Below are positions 19,592 through 25,744 of a stretch of 25,912 bases of DNA, one piece after another. Under the pieces are notes generated by a model that did no database searches, was not told where the DNA came from, and saw only the letters and a program-made list of their open reading frames with translations. How positions within the stretch are numbered: position 1 is the first letter of the stretch; each line of letters starts with the position of its first letter. The stretch covers positions 1 through 25,912 of IMG/VR virus record IMGVR_UViG_3300025536_000038; one strand, 5' to 3'. Made by a program: the position numbers and the translations under genes. Origin of the DNA: a virus.

Positions 19592-19803
19592 AGCGTAGTA
19601 GAAAGCTGGCGAAGTTCCTTCTGGAGTTCAACAACATCGGTGATTGTCTCAAACACCTTGGCTTTGTCGCCACGAATGAGAATCACGGTTTTGTTGTTAA
19701 TGTAGCCGGTTCGGAGTAGGAAAGAAATGGCGGAGTCAATATCGACGAAAGTATTGAAGACTTCCGCTTTCTTGTTCAAGACGAGAACTTTAATTCGGTT
19801 CAT
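19588..19803 (-). CDS. Unknown protein (71 aa)
   Basis: 71 residues, probable alpha/beta fold; no family. Read leftward, TTGACT-N17-TAAAAT-6 nt-ATG makes it the first gene of the long coupled operon 19803-17876. Confidence 0.75.
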   Translation of the reverse strand: MNRIKVLVLNKKAEVFNTFVDIDSAISFLLRTGYINNKTVILIRGDKAKVFETITDVVELQKELRQLSTTL

Positions 19804-19830
19804 GATGGTATTTTACCGTAGGTTTATGGT

Positions 19831-20130
19831 TTAGTCAACCGGAGTTTCATCGAAAGCGGGAATCTCAGGTTCGGGATAATCACATTCAGCATCAGCTACA
19901 AGTTCAAATCCCTTTTCAATGACTTGTTCCTGTTCGGCTTCAGTCAATTCAACGTCTTCACCTGTTTCTTTGTTCTTGGAAGATTGAATTTCGATCTCGG
20001 CTGGAGTATCAGGTTCTTCAGGAGCTCCATACTTATCACGGTATCCGCGACTGGCTGACCAATACTTACAATCACAAACGATGGTGATTTCTTTACCGTC
20101 TTCTTGTTCCCGATAGATTTCAACGTTCAT
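19831..20130 (-). CDS. Small acidic conserved-type protein (99 aa)
   Basis: 99 residues, strongly acidic in the second half. The segment IVCDCKYWSASRGYRDKYGAPEEPDTPAEIEI recalls small phage proteins with a YGPPE...P.EIEI pattern; no function is known. The promoter is read leftward as TTGACA-N17-TATCTT-6 nt-ATG. Confidence 0.75.
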   Translation of the reverse strand: MNVEIYREQEDGKEITIVCDCKYWSASRGYRDKYGAPEEPDTPAEIEIQSSKNKETGEDVELTEAEQEQVIEKGFELVADAECDYPEPEIPAFDETPVD

Positions 20131-20166
20131 TTATGGAAGATATTATACTTCAGGAGAAATGTCAAA

Positions 20167-21261
20167 TTACTTCAGCACTTGATACAAAAGTTTCTTCAAG
20201 TCATCATCTTCAAGGGGCTTGTTGTCAAGTAACTTGAAACAGAAGGATGCCCGATTCGTTTCGCCGTAGGCAGCAATAATCTTTTGGGCTTGGTCCCGTC
20301 GAGTAGGAAGTCCCCGAACGTCATTCACAAAGCCAGTCATGTGAACCACAATCTTGTTGACTTCTTTGTAACCGTCACAGATTCGGCTCATGTCACCTTG
20401 GATTTGATTTGCCAATTCAAAATCAAACGTGTTGGCAACGTGAGTATAAAAATTCTGATAGTCAGGTCGGCCAAGGGTAAACCAAACGTCAATCACTTTG
20501 TCGAAAGATGCCAATTCAGACTTCATGTGATGAAGGGCCAAATACCATGCCGATTTGACTTTATGAAGGGCCTGGCCTTCTTTGGAGTAGATGACGACTC
20601 CCTCCCGACCTTTCCAATTGTCAACGTTGTCCATCAATTCGGCAACGTCATTGAATTGATAAACGGCCGGACGTTTGCAACCGAAACCCTTTGCCAAGGA
20701 ATCCAACCAGTCTTGTTGCCAAAGGTTGTAAGTGTCGTGAGAAACACCACCAACGAGAATGAAATCAGGCTCGTCACCGTAACTCAACACGATACGATTG
20801 ACCGGAGAAACCCATTCAAACAACAGAGAGAAAGGCCACGTTTCCATGCCACAAGACTGGAACTTGAAAATCTCCGGATATTTCTCTTTGATAACGGCGA
20901 GTTCATATCCGTTGTCAAGGTTATGGGCGTCAACCGTGCCACGAGTACGAAGAATGAATTCGCCCTTGTATTTCGAGACAATGAGAAGGGAACCATCAAG
21001 CTTTTCCATAATGGAACAGCCACGGAGGGAAGACGGAACCGAAAAGTGTTCGGGATTCTCACCCCAATTGGTGAACTTCGGAAGGCCGGCAGAAATCAAT
21101 TCACCCTCAGAATTCCAAACGGAAGAACGAAAATGCTTATTGGCTTGTGTCCACTTACAACCAATATGTTGAGGTTGAACAAGATACACAACTTCCCCAA
21201 AAAGAATATGTTCGTGAACCATGAATTGTTCGCGGTCAATTGAGGTTAAATCAATTTTCAT
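20167..21261 (-). CDS. T4 RnlA-like RNA ligase (364 aa)
   Basis: An ATP-dependent RNA ligase of the Rnl1 group: nucleotidyl motif I is EKLDGSL with Lys87, motif III is LFEWVSPVNRIV (148-159), motif IV is GREGVV (218-223) and motif V is HKVKSAWY (233-240). These match T4 RNA ligase 1, which seals breaks made by host anticodon nucleases in tRNA. The start is ATG 21261: read leftward, TTGACA-N17-TACAAT ends 6 nt before it, so the longer in-frame start at 21405 is rejected. No polynucleotide kinase is seen nearby. Confidence 0.95.
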   Translation of the reverse strand: MKIDLTSIDREQFMVHEHILFGEVVYLVQPQHIGCKWTQANKHFRSSVWNSEGELISAGLPKFTNWGENPEHFSVPSSLRGCSIMEKLDGSLLIVSKYKGEFILRTRGTVDAHNLDNGYELAVIKEKYPEIFKFQSCGMETWPFSLLFEWVSPVNRIVLSYGDEPDFILVGGVSHDTYNLWQQDWLDSLAKGFGCKRPAVYQFNDVAELMDNVDNWKGREGVVIYSKEGQALHKVKSAWYLALHHMKSELASFDKVIDVWFTLGRPDYQNFYTHVANTFDFELANQIQGDMSRICDGYKEVNKIVVHMTGFVNDVRGLPTRRDQAQKIIAAYGETNRASFCFKLLDNKPLEDDDLKKLLYQVLK

Positions 21262-21292
21262 TGAAGAATTGTAGTGTAAAACGGCCTTTGTG

Positions 21293-21556
21293 TCAAGACC
21301 ATTTATCACCAAACAAAGATTTGAACACTGCCGCGGGACCATCAGTTGAAAACTGTCCTGCCTTGTGACTGCCTTTGTAGTCCCAAATTCCACAAGGAAC
21401 ACCATCAGCGAGAAATCCCCAGCTATTCACCACTTTGGATGGGTCATCTTTAACATTCGGTTTGAATCCGAGGATGTTGTTAATTTCTTCAACACTGACA
21501 CCACGGAGAGTACCTGTTCTGCTGCCTCCGGGCTCGTCATTAGGTTCGATTTTCAT
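21293..21556 (-). CDS. Unknown protein (87 aa)
   Basis: 87 residues (MKIEPNDEPGGSRTGTLRGVSVEEINNILGFKPN...), with a conserved-looking WGFLADGVPCGIWDYKGS block. The phrase resembles small phage proteins of unknown role. It starts in an ATGA overlap with the preceding gene. Confidence 0.78.
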   Translation of the reverse strand: MKIEPNDEPGGSRTGTLRGVSVEEINNILGFKPNVKDDPSKVVNSWGFLADGVPCGIWDYKGSHKAGQFSTDGPAAVFKSLFGDKWS

Positions 21557-21882
21557 AGACGGAGTTTACCGTATTTATTGAGGTTGTCAAGGGCTTGCTC
21601 CATGTTTTCGATGGCCCACTTGGCATCGGCCAATCCAACCAAAACACTGCTTCGACCGAAAGAATCCGGTACCGAATATCCACCGAGTTCACGAAATCGT
21701 TTGATGGCCGAAATCTTTTCCTCAGCGAAATAACGCGGATACGCTTTCTTGGTTTCCATGAGGGCGATGGCCATCGGATGACTTTCGACGATGATTTGAA
21801 CCGTCAATTCCTGATGTTTGGGAACCTTGAGGGCAGTCCGAATCAGTTCCGTAGCCTCCGTCAGAGTCAATCGAATGTTCAT
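21553..21882 (-). CDS. Unknown protein (109 aa)
   Basis: 109 residues, helical, with no family. Read leftward, TTGACT-N16-TACAAT-6 nt-ATG fixes the start. Overlaps the next start by 4 nt. Confidence 0.78.
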   Translation of the reverse strand: MNIRLTLTEATELIRTALKVPKHQELTVQIIVESHPMAIALMETKKAYPRYFAEEKISAIKRFRELGGYSVPDSFGRSSVLVGLADAKWAIENMEQALDNLNKYGKLRL

Positions 21883-21902
21883 GGTGAAATTGTATCAGAA
21901 TT

Positions 21903-22166
21903 TCAAAGAGAGTCAAGCATTTCTTTGAGTTTATTTCTCAAGTCTTGACGATCCATTCTGCCGTCAAGTGAAGGCCGTTGAAGGTAGGATTCGAGCACCG
22001 TTAGAATCTTATACATTTCTTCCATCTTGTCAAGTCGTCTTGCAGAGGAATTAAACATCACAACGTCATCCCGAGTCATGATTCCACGAAAAACATCTTG
22101 GTGTTTTTCAAAATGATCATGGGCCTCTTTACGACATTGAGCGTAAATGTCTTCCAGTTGTCTCAT
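21903..22166 (-). CDS. Unknown helical protein (87 aa)
   Basis: 87 residues, highly charged, probably helical. The ATG lies only 5 nt after the CCA end of tRNA-Leu and has no promoter of its own, so the mRNA 5' end is likely made by tRNA 3' processing. Confidence 0.72.
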   Translation of the reverse strand: MRQLEDIYAQCRKEAHDHFEKHQDVFRGIMTRDDVVMFNSSARRLDKMEEMYKILTVLESYLQRPSLDGRMDRQDLRNKLKEMLDSL

Positions 22167-22171
22167 AAAAT

Positions 22172-22247
22172 TGGTAGCGGTGGAGGGACTCGAACCCCCA
22201 ACACAAGGATTTTAAGTCCTCTGCCTCTGCCATTGGGCTACACCGCC
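22172..22247 (-). tRNA. tRNA-Leu (anticodon TAA), short variable arm
   Basis: Read leftward: acceptor GGCGGTG/CACCGCT, D-arm GCCC...AGGC, anticodon arm GAGGA-CTTAAAA-TCCTT, variable GTGTT, T-arm GGGGG-TTCGAGT-CCCTC, encoded CCA. The anticodon reads UUA (Leu), but the variable loop is only 5 nt, whereas bacterial tRNA-Leu normally has a long variable arm. It lies between two small genes. Confidence 0.85.
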
Positions 22248-22259
22248 AGTGTGTCTGGC

Positions 22260-22430
22260 TTAACCGACAAACGATTCGTGATAACCTTGTGAGTCATCGA
22301 AGGGACCATATCCCTTCTTGTCGCCGTTGTCGTCATGGCGTGGTTTACCACCCTTGTTGAACTTACCCGGCTTGTTGTGTTTGATTTTGTGACGCCATTT
22401 GTCTGGCTTCTCTTTGTATGTCTTTCCCAT
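22260..22430 (-). CDS. Small Gly/Lys-rich basic protein (56 aa)
   Basis: 56 residues, very basic N-terminus (MGKTYKEKPDKWRHKIKHNK) with a Gly/Asp C-terminus; a pattern (KPDKW, then charged Gly/Asp) I have seen in uncharacterised phage proteins. It is 3 nt after the preceding gene and 12 nt before tRNA-Leu, so is probably co-transcribed. Confidence 0.68.
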   Translation of the reverse strand: MGKTYKEKPDKWRHKIKHNKPGKFNKGGKPRHDDNGDKKGYGPFDDSQGYHESFVG

Positions 22431-22433
22431 ATC

Positions 22434-22703
22434 TTATACCTTACTAACACAATCGGGACAAGTGTCAAATCCTTCGTGCGGATTCACTGGAATCTCTTTA
22501 CACACTACACAAAGGTATTGTTTTGTTTGGTTTGTCTCGATTGAAATTGAAATGTTTCCCGCTCCGCCTGCACTCATACCCGAAGAAAATGCTTCAGCGT
22601 AAGATTCATCGGGGAAATCCTTGGTGATGGACTTTTGAGTCATCCAATCCGGCCCACTTCTATATTTGAAAGTAAATTTCACTGCGTCAGAAAGTAGTGG
22701 CAA
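22434..22703 (-). CDS. Unknown protein with C-terminal zinc knuckle (89 aa)
   Basis: 89 residues; the C-terminus has CVVC and CPDC (about 65-68 and 82-85), a zinc-ribbon spacing. The rest is unrecognised. Overlaps the HD-hydrolase gene by 25 nt and has no promoter of its own. Confidence 0.75.
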   Translation of the reverse strand: MPLLSDAVKFTFKYRSGPDWMTQKSITKDFPDESYAEAFSSGMSAGGAGNISISIETNQTKQYLCVVCKEIPVNPHEGFDTCPDCVSKV

Positions 22704-23188
22704 AGCTTATATTTGTCAAGCAAATTGCCAGTCTTTAGGTCGCTCATGTTATGGTCAAGGTCGGAAAGCTTGACGATTGTGGCGAGTGGGTTGAGTCGTA
22801 TCTTACTAAGATACGTGATAATGTTGAAGTTTTCTTTGTTTTTTGTGAGAAGAATGACTGCTTCCAAGACTAGATTTGATTCATCCAATGGAAGAAGACT
22901 ATCAACAAACAAAGTCAATTCGATAAGTGTCACGTCTGTATCTTCAAGAACATCATGGAAAAGAGCAACCAAAGAAACAAGAAAGATAGGACGAGAACCG
23001 GCTGGATAGTAATCATTTGCCCGATTGATGGCAATATCTTTGACGGCAACTGGATGGGTAATGTAGGGAATTTGAGTTTTCTCTCCCTTGCCATTTTTAC
23101 GAAAACGATTCTCTGGCTTCAATGCCCTTGTGTCGTGGGCATGAGCCGCAAATTCGTAAACTTTTTGATAAATGGCCAGTTCGGTCAT
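22679..23188 (-). CDS. MESH1/SpoT-like (p)ppGpp hydrolase, HD domain (169 aa)
   Basis: A stand-alone HD hydrolase of the RelA/SpoT superfamily. Ligands are His45 (ITHP), His78-Asp79 (FHDV), Glu82-Asp83 (LEDT) and Asp143...Asn147 in VKLSDLDHNMSDL, matching small alarmone hydrolases. No synthetase domain is present. It could remove (p)ppGpp and blunt the stringent response during infection; that is inference from the family. Read leftward, TTGACA-N16-TAAATT-6 nt-ATG sets the start. Confidence 0.9.
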   Translation of the reverse strand: MTELAIYQKVYEFAAHAHDTRALKPENRFRKNGKGEKTQIPYITHPVAVKDIAINRANDYYPAGSRPIFLVSLVALFHDVLEDTDVTLIELTLFVDSLLPLDESNLVLEAVILLTKNKENFNIITYLSKIRLNPLATIVKLSDLDHNMSDLKTGNLLDKYKLCHYFLTQ

Positions 23189-23192
23189 ATCC

Positions 23193-23420
23193 TTAATTTA
23201 ACATTTCAGGGGTAAATGTCAAGGTATTAATGAGAATTGGAACGGCCGGGGCTTTGAATGCCGGCCTACCGTCTTTGAAGACCATTTCAATCTTGCCTTC
23301 TTCAACCATGTCAGCCAGAACACAGTGGAGGTCAGCAACTTCTTCAGGAGATTTGCCCGACGGATATTGTTCCTCGTCAATGGCAAGGTGTTCCAGAACT
23401 TCAATAGCGGTGTATTTCAT
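23193..23420 (-). CDS. Small unknown protein (75 aa)
   Basis: 75 residues, mixed helix and strand, vaguely like a winged helix (EVADLHCVLADMVEEGKIEMVFKDGRPAF). Coupled to the upstream gene by an ATGA overlap. Confidence 0.72.
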   Translation of the reverse strand: MKYTAIEVLEHLAIDEEQYPSGKSPEEVADLHCVLADMVEEGKIEMVFKDGRPAFKAPAVPILINTLTFTPEMLN

Positions 23421-23599
23421 GCTGCTTTGACAATGTTACAGTATTCGTATCCGTGATGAATGTTGATGTGAATGGATTGACCGTCTTGGAGGTTTTCGGC
23501 TTGGTCATCCGGAATGGCAAAGAATTTTCCGCCCGTCCGGAGAACTGCCCACCACCGATTGTTTTGTTCGTCGTATTTAGCTACGGCGTAGAGATTCAT
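23417..23599 (-). CDS. Small unknown protein (60 aa)
   Basis: 60 residues, beta-rich (MNLYAVAKYDEQNNRWWAVL...). Read leftward, TTGACA-N17-TATAAT with an 8-nt gap to the ATG. The promoter -35 lies in the last codons of the gene at 23623. Confidence 0.72.
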   Translation of the reverse strand: MNLYAVAKYDEQNNRWWAVLRTGGKFFAIPDDQAENLQDGQSIHINIHHGYEYCNIVKAA

Positions 23600-23622
23600 T
23601 GTGGGATATTATAGATTGAAGG

Positions 23623-23769
23623 TTAGTCTTTGTCAAGAAATTTCTTCCAGTTACCTTGAGGGCGACGATAACCACCGCCCTTGACCGGACGTTCAACCTT
23701 GACTGCCGGAGCAAAGGGTTTCCGAATGCTTTTCAGCGTTTCGAGTTGTGTCGGAAGTTTGTTCTTCAT
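23623..23769 (-). CDS. Small basic protein (48 aa)
   Basis: 48 residues, rich in Lys/Arg/Pro (KSIRKPFAPAVKVERPVKGGGYRRPQGNWKKF cut short here). Read leftward, TTGACA-N16-TATAAT lies 10 nt before the ATG. No family; likely nucleic-acid or ribosome binding by charge only. Confidence 0.65.
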   Translation of the reverse strand: MKNKLPTQLETLKSIRKPFAPAVKVERPVKGGGYRRPQGNWKKFLDKD

Positions 23770-23816
23770 ATTGGGAATAATTATATCAAATCCCAATAGA
23801 ATGTCAAGAAAATAAT

Positions 23817-23916
23817 GCCGGGAGCTTTTCCACTTGTTAGCGAGACAAATGGTGATAGTTCGCTACGGCCAGTATATCGGCCGCCAGGCTCAACGGCCTG
23901 CCTATCTGCTCCCGGC
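23817..23916 (-). ncRNA. Four-way-junction RNA with possible pseudoknot
   Basis: Read leftward, GCCGGGAGC and GCTCCCGGC form a perfect 9-bp closing stem (23916-23908 with 23825-23817). Inside are CAGGC/GCCTG, CGGCC/GGCCG, and CCATTTGT/ACAAGTGG (8 bp), whose 7-nt loop contains TCGCTA. TCGCTA can pair with an upstream TAGCGA (6 bp), giving a pseudoknot or, alternatively, a four-way junction. A weak T-rich tail follows. The region has no coding support. It resembles no RNA family I can name. Confidence 0.5.
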
Positions 23917-23971
23917 TTCTAAAATTAACACGATTTCACGGAGGAACTACTTCCAACGTTCCGGTAGTTTA
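23917..23971 (-). other. Spacer between two structured RNAs
   Basis: Read leftward it contains ACTAC/GTAGT and GGAAC/GTTCC repeats whose pairings partly exclude each other. No coding frame. It may be part of one RNA with the flanking elements. Confidence 0.35.
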
Positions 23972-24039
23972 TGTCTCAATGGGAGTTGCACCCATACTTC
24001 CAGGCAATGCCTGGCGTGCTTCTATTACACTACGAAACC
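23972..24039 (-). ncRNA. tRNA-like RNA, incomplete cloverleaf
   Basis: Read leftward: acceptor-like GGTTTCG with TGAGACA (6 of 7 pairs), D-arm GTGT/GCAC, a central stem CCAGG-CATTG-CCTGG, and a T-arm ATGGG-TGCAACT-CCCAT of exact 5+7+5 geometry. No CCA follows and the central loop is 5 nt (or 7 nt with a 4-bp stem), so it is not a normal tRNA. A TTGACA with poor -10 lies just upstream at 24077. Confidence 0.45.
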
Positions 24040-24097
24040 CACCACCGTCTATGTGACGACTTTCGTCGTTTTGTCAACAGTCTTTCGACCGAGATTC

Positions 24098-24126
24098 AAA
24101 TTACAACATCCATCCTTGGATGTCAA
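24098..24126 (-). promoter_or_regulatory. Promoter of the leftward structured-RNA block
   Basis: Read leftward: TTGACA, 17-bp spacer, TAATTT. Predicted start near 24091, with no start codon at the expected place, upstream of the tRNA-like and pseudoknot elements. Confidence 0.55.
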
Positions 24127-24133
24127 ATCTTTT

Positions 24134-24547
24134 TTATACAACTTTCTTCGGACGGCCACGACGTTTCGTGATAACACCGTTGGCTGCATCGGCTTCGGCT
24201 TGGTTTGCCTTTGCTGCATCCTCTTTCAACAACTCTTCCATCTTGTCTTCGGCAGCAGCCAGTGAATGAACAGACCACGCCGACCGGCCGAACATGTTAC
24301 TGCCGGGATACTGTTCATAAGACTGTTCAACCACGGCGCCGCCGGGTAACGGAGTGCCTTTCAGAATTGTCTTGAACCGAAAGACTTCCCAACATTGAAT
24401 CTTGGCAGGCGTCTTGACTTTTGAAAAGGAATAGATGGCACAATTTCCTTCACGTTTAACTTGGTGGAGAAGAACGGCATCGGCCTGGCCGAAACCATCA
24501 CCCGTCCACACTTTGTCGATTTCCAGTCGTTTAATATCGTCACTCAT
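24134..24547 (-). CDS. Unknown protein with C-terminal AT-hook (137 aa)
   Basis: 137 residues. The end, KRRGRPKKVV, is an AT-hook for minor-groove DNA binding, after a helical Glu/Ala-rich stretch (about 95-125). The N-terminal part is unrecognised. Read leftward, TTGACA-N17-TAACCT-6 nt-ATG fixes the start. Confidence 0.8.
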   Translation of the reverse strand: MSDDIKRLEIDKVWTGDGFGQADAVLLHQVKREGNCAIYSFSKVKTPAKIQCWEVFRFKTILKGTPLPGGAVVEQSYEQYPGSNMFGRSAWSVHSLAAAEDKMEELLKEDAAKANQAEADAANGVITKRRGRPKKVV

Positions 24548-24586
24548 GAGAGTAGGTTAGTCGTTTGGTTAGTGAATGTCAAGGAT

Positions 24587-24826
24587 TTAATCCAAGACGG
24601 TGAAACAATCACGTTGAACACCAAAGGCCACGGAACCGTCGCCGAATTCGAGAGTGACGAATTGTTCGCCCTTTTCTTCCAATGAAGTGCTTTCATCTTC
24701 AATGATTTCAGCATCAACAGGTTCACCGGCCTTGAATGTTTCCGTTTCCTCGCCGGTGATGGTGTCGGTTTTCTCGTCAAAAGAAGTAACGAGCGTCAGT
24801 TCGGTATCATTTTTGAAACTAATCAT
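24587..24826 (-). CDS. Small acidic protein (79 aa)
   Basis: 79 residues with many Glu/Asp/Thr; probably beta with acidic loops; no family. Read leftward, TTGACA-N16-TATATT-6 nt-ATG is a clean promoter. Confidence 0.75.
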   Translation of the reverse strand: MISFKNDTELTLVTSFDEKTDTITGEETETFKAGEPVDAEIIEDESTSLEEKGEQFVTLEFGDGSVAFGVQRDCFTVLD

Positions 24827-24856
24827 GATGAGAATATATCAAAACAATTTCGATTG

Positions 24857-25078
24857 TCAAGCGACTTTCACAAATTGTTCACAACCATTGTCAACATATC
24901 CGTAGTCGGGTGCATAGTCCTTGGATGCCAGTTCAAAGGCGTATTCAGGTGCCGCGTCAACGTCTCTAATATGGGCCAGGCCGCACTGTTCAACCTCTTC
25001 GTATGTCACCACTGGTTTGCCTTCAGCGAACAGCCTACGCAAATCGTCACTCACAAATCCGCCTGGGTCTAAATCCAT
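24857..25078 (-). CDS. Small unknown protein (73 aa)
   Basis: 73 residues, acidic, no family. It starts just after the terminator-like hairpin at 25094-25115. A TAAATT lies 8 nt before the ATG, but I find no -35, so expression may be by read-through or a weak promoter. Confidence 0.65.
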   Translation of the reverse strand: MDLDPGGFVSDDLRRLFAEGKPVVTYEEVEQCGLAHIRDVDAAPEYAFELASKDYAPDYGYVDNGCEQFVKVA

Positions 25079-25084
25079 ATTTTC

Positions 25085-25116
25085 AAAATTTAACCCCGGC
25101 GTTTGACCGCCGGGGG
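25085..25116 (-). terminator. Terminator-like hairpin
   Basis: Read leftward, CCCCGGCG (25115-25108), 6-nt loop, CGCCGGGG (25101-25094), followed by TTAAATTTT. It probably ends the membrane-protein operon. Confidence 0.75.
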
Positions 25117-25125
25117 TTTATGGGG

Positions 25126-25203
25126 TTATTGTTTAGGTTTAATGTCCGTTTTTAGCCACGGAACCGAGCAGTCGTTCGGTTCGCCGTTTTCTTTACGGGT
25201 CAC
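25126..25203 (-). CDS. Tiny possible protein (25 aa)
   Basis: GTG start at 25203, 25 residues (charged, with CSVPW). A TAAAAT lies 9 nt before it, but the -35 is poor. A low-confidence call, kept because the gap otherwise has no gene. Confidence 0.3.
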   Translation of the reverse strand: MTRKENGEPNDCSVPWLKTDIKPKQ

Positions 25204-25215
25204 CGAAAATTGATT

Positions 25216-25440
25216 TTAGTCCTTCTTCGAGGCAGAGGTCGAGGACTTGAAAAGAAAGCCGCACAGAATCAACATTCCCCATGCGTGCCAAATGGATTCC
25301 AGTTTGGTGATGCCCGATACGGTACCGACAAGACAGTGATTCCAAAGGAGATACACCGGCCACGAGAAAAGAAGGCCGATTGCTAAAACAATCACTACGA
25401 ATACCACGATGCCGCCGACGATTTTTAATAGAGTTTCCAT
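25216..25440 (-). CDS. Small membrane protein (74 aa)
   Basis: Two hydrophobic segments (about 6-32 and 53-63) with FSWPVYLLWN between; the pattern recalls common small phage membrane proteins of unknown role. Basic C-terminal tail. It lies 21 nt after the next membrane protein gene, probably one mRNA. Confidence 0.78.
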   Translation of the reverse strand: METLLKIVGGIVVFVVIVLAIGLLFSWPVYLLWNHCLVGTVSGITKLESIWHAWGMLILCGFLFKSSTSASKKD

Positions 25441-25461
25441 GATGTTTTTATTGACAGACGG

Positions 25462-25719
25462 TTATCGACGAGAAGACTTACCGAAAAAGACTCCACACAG
25501 AAGGGCACAGATTAAGAAACATGCCCAACCAGCGAGGGACGTAATCAGAACCCGAACCACCCCCAAAGCGATGCCCATTGATTCAACCGGAGTAGCTTTG
25601 CAAGCTTCCACGATCTGAACGATTCCGCTGACCAGGCAGAGCCAAAGAGACACGTAGAGAGAACCAAAAACGGCAGCAACCACCGTGAGACAACCGAGAA
25701 TAAACCATAGTGTTTTCAT
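25462..25719 (-). CDS. Small membrane protein (85 aa)
   Basis: Mostly hydrophobic, with two or three membrane segments and a basic end (KSSRR). The sequence WFILGCLTVVAAVFGSLYVSLW and IVQIVEA recalls widespread phage membrane proteins of unknown function; holin is one guess, unsupported by context. Read leftward, TTGCCA-N16-TATAAT lies 9 nt before the ATG. Confidence 0.78.
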   Translation of the reverse strand: MKTLWFILGCLTVVAAVFGSLYVSLWLCLVSGIVQIVEACKATPVESMGIALGVVRVLITSLAGWACFLICALLCGVFFGKSSRR

Positions 25720-25744
25720 AGTGTGGTTATTATATCAGACTTTC

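Noticed and set aside
20284-21243. Long open frame opposite the RNA ligase gene
   Set aside because: The ligase has all catalytic motifs in the leftward frame; this one is a shadow.
20167-21405. Longer 412-aa version of the RNA ligase
   Set aside because: The -35/-10 promoter and 6-nt gap fit ATG 21261; the extra N-terminal 48 residues run through the promoter and overlap the neighbouring gene.
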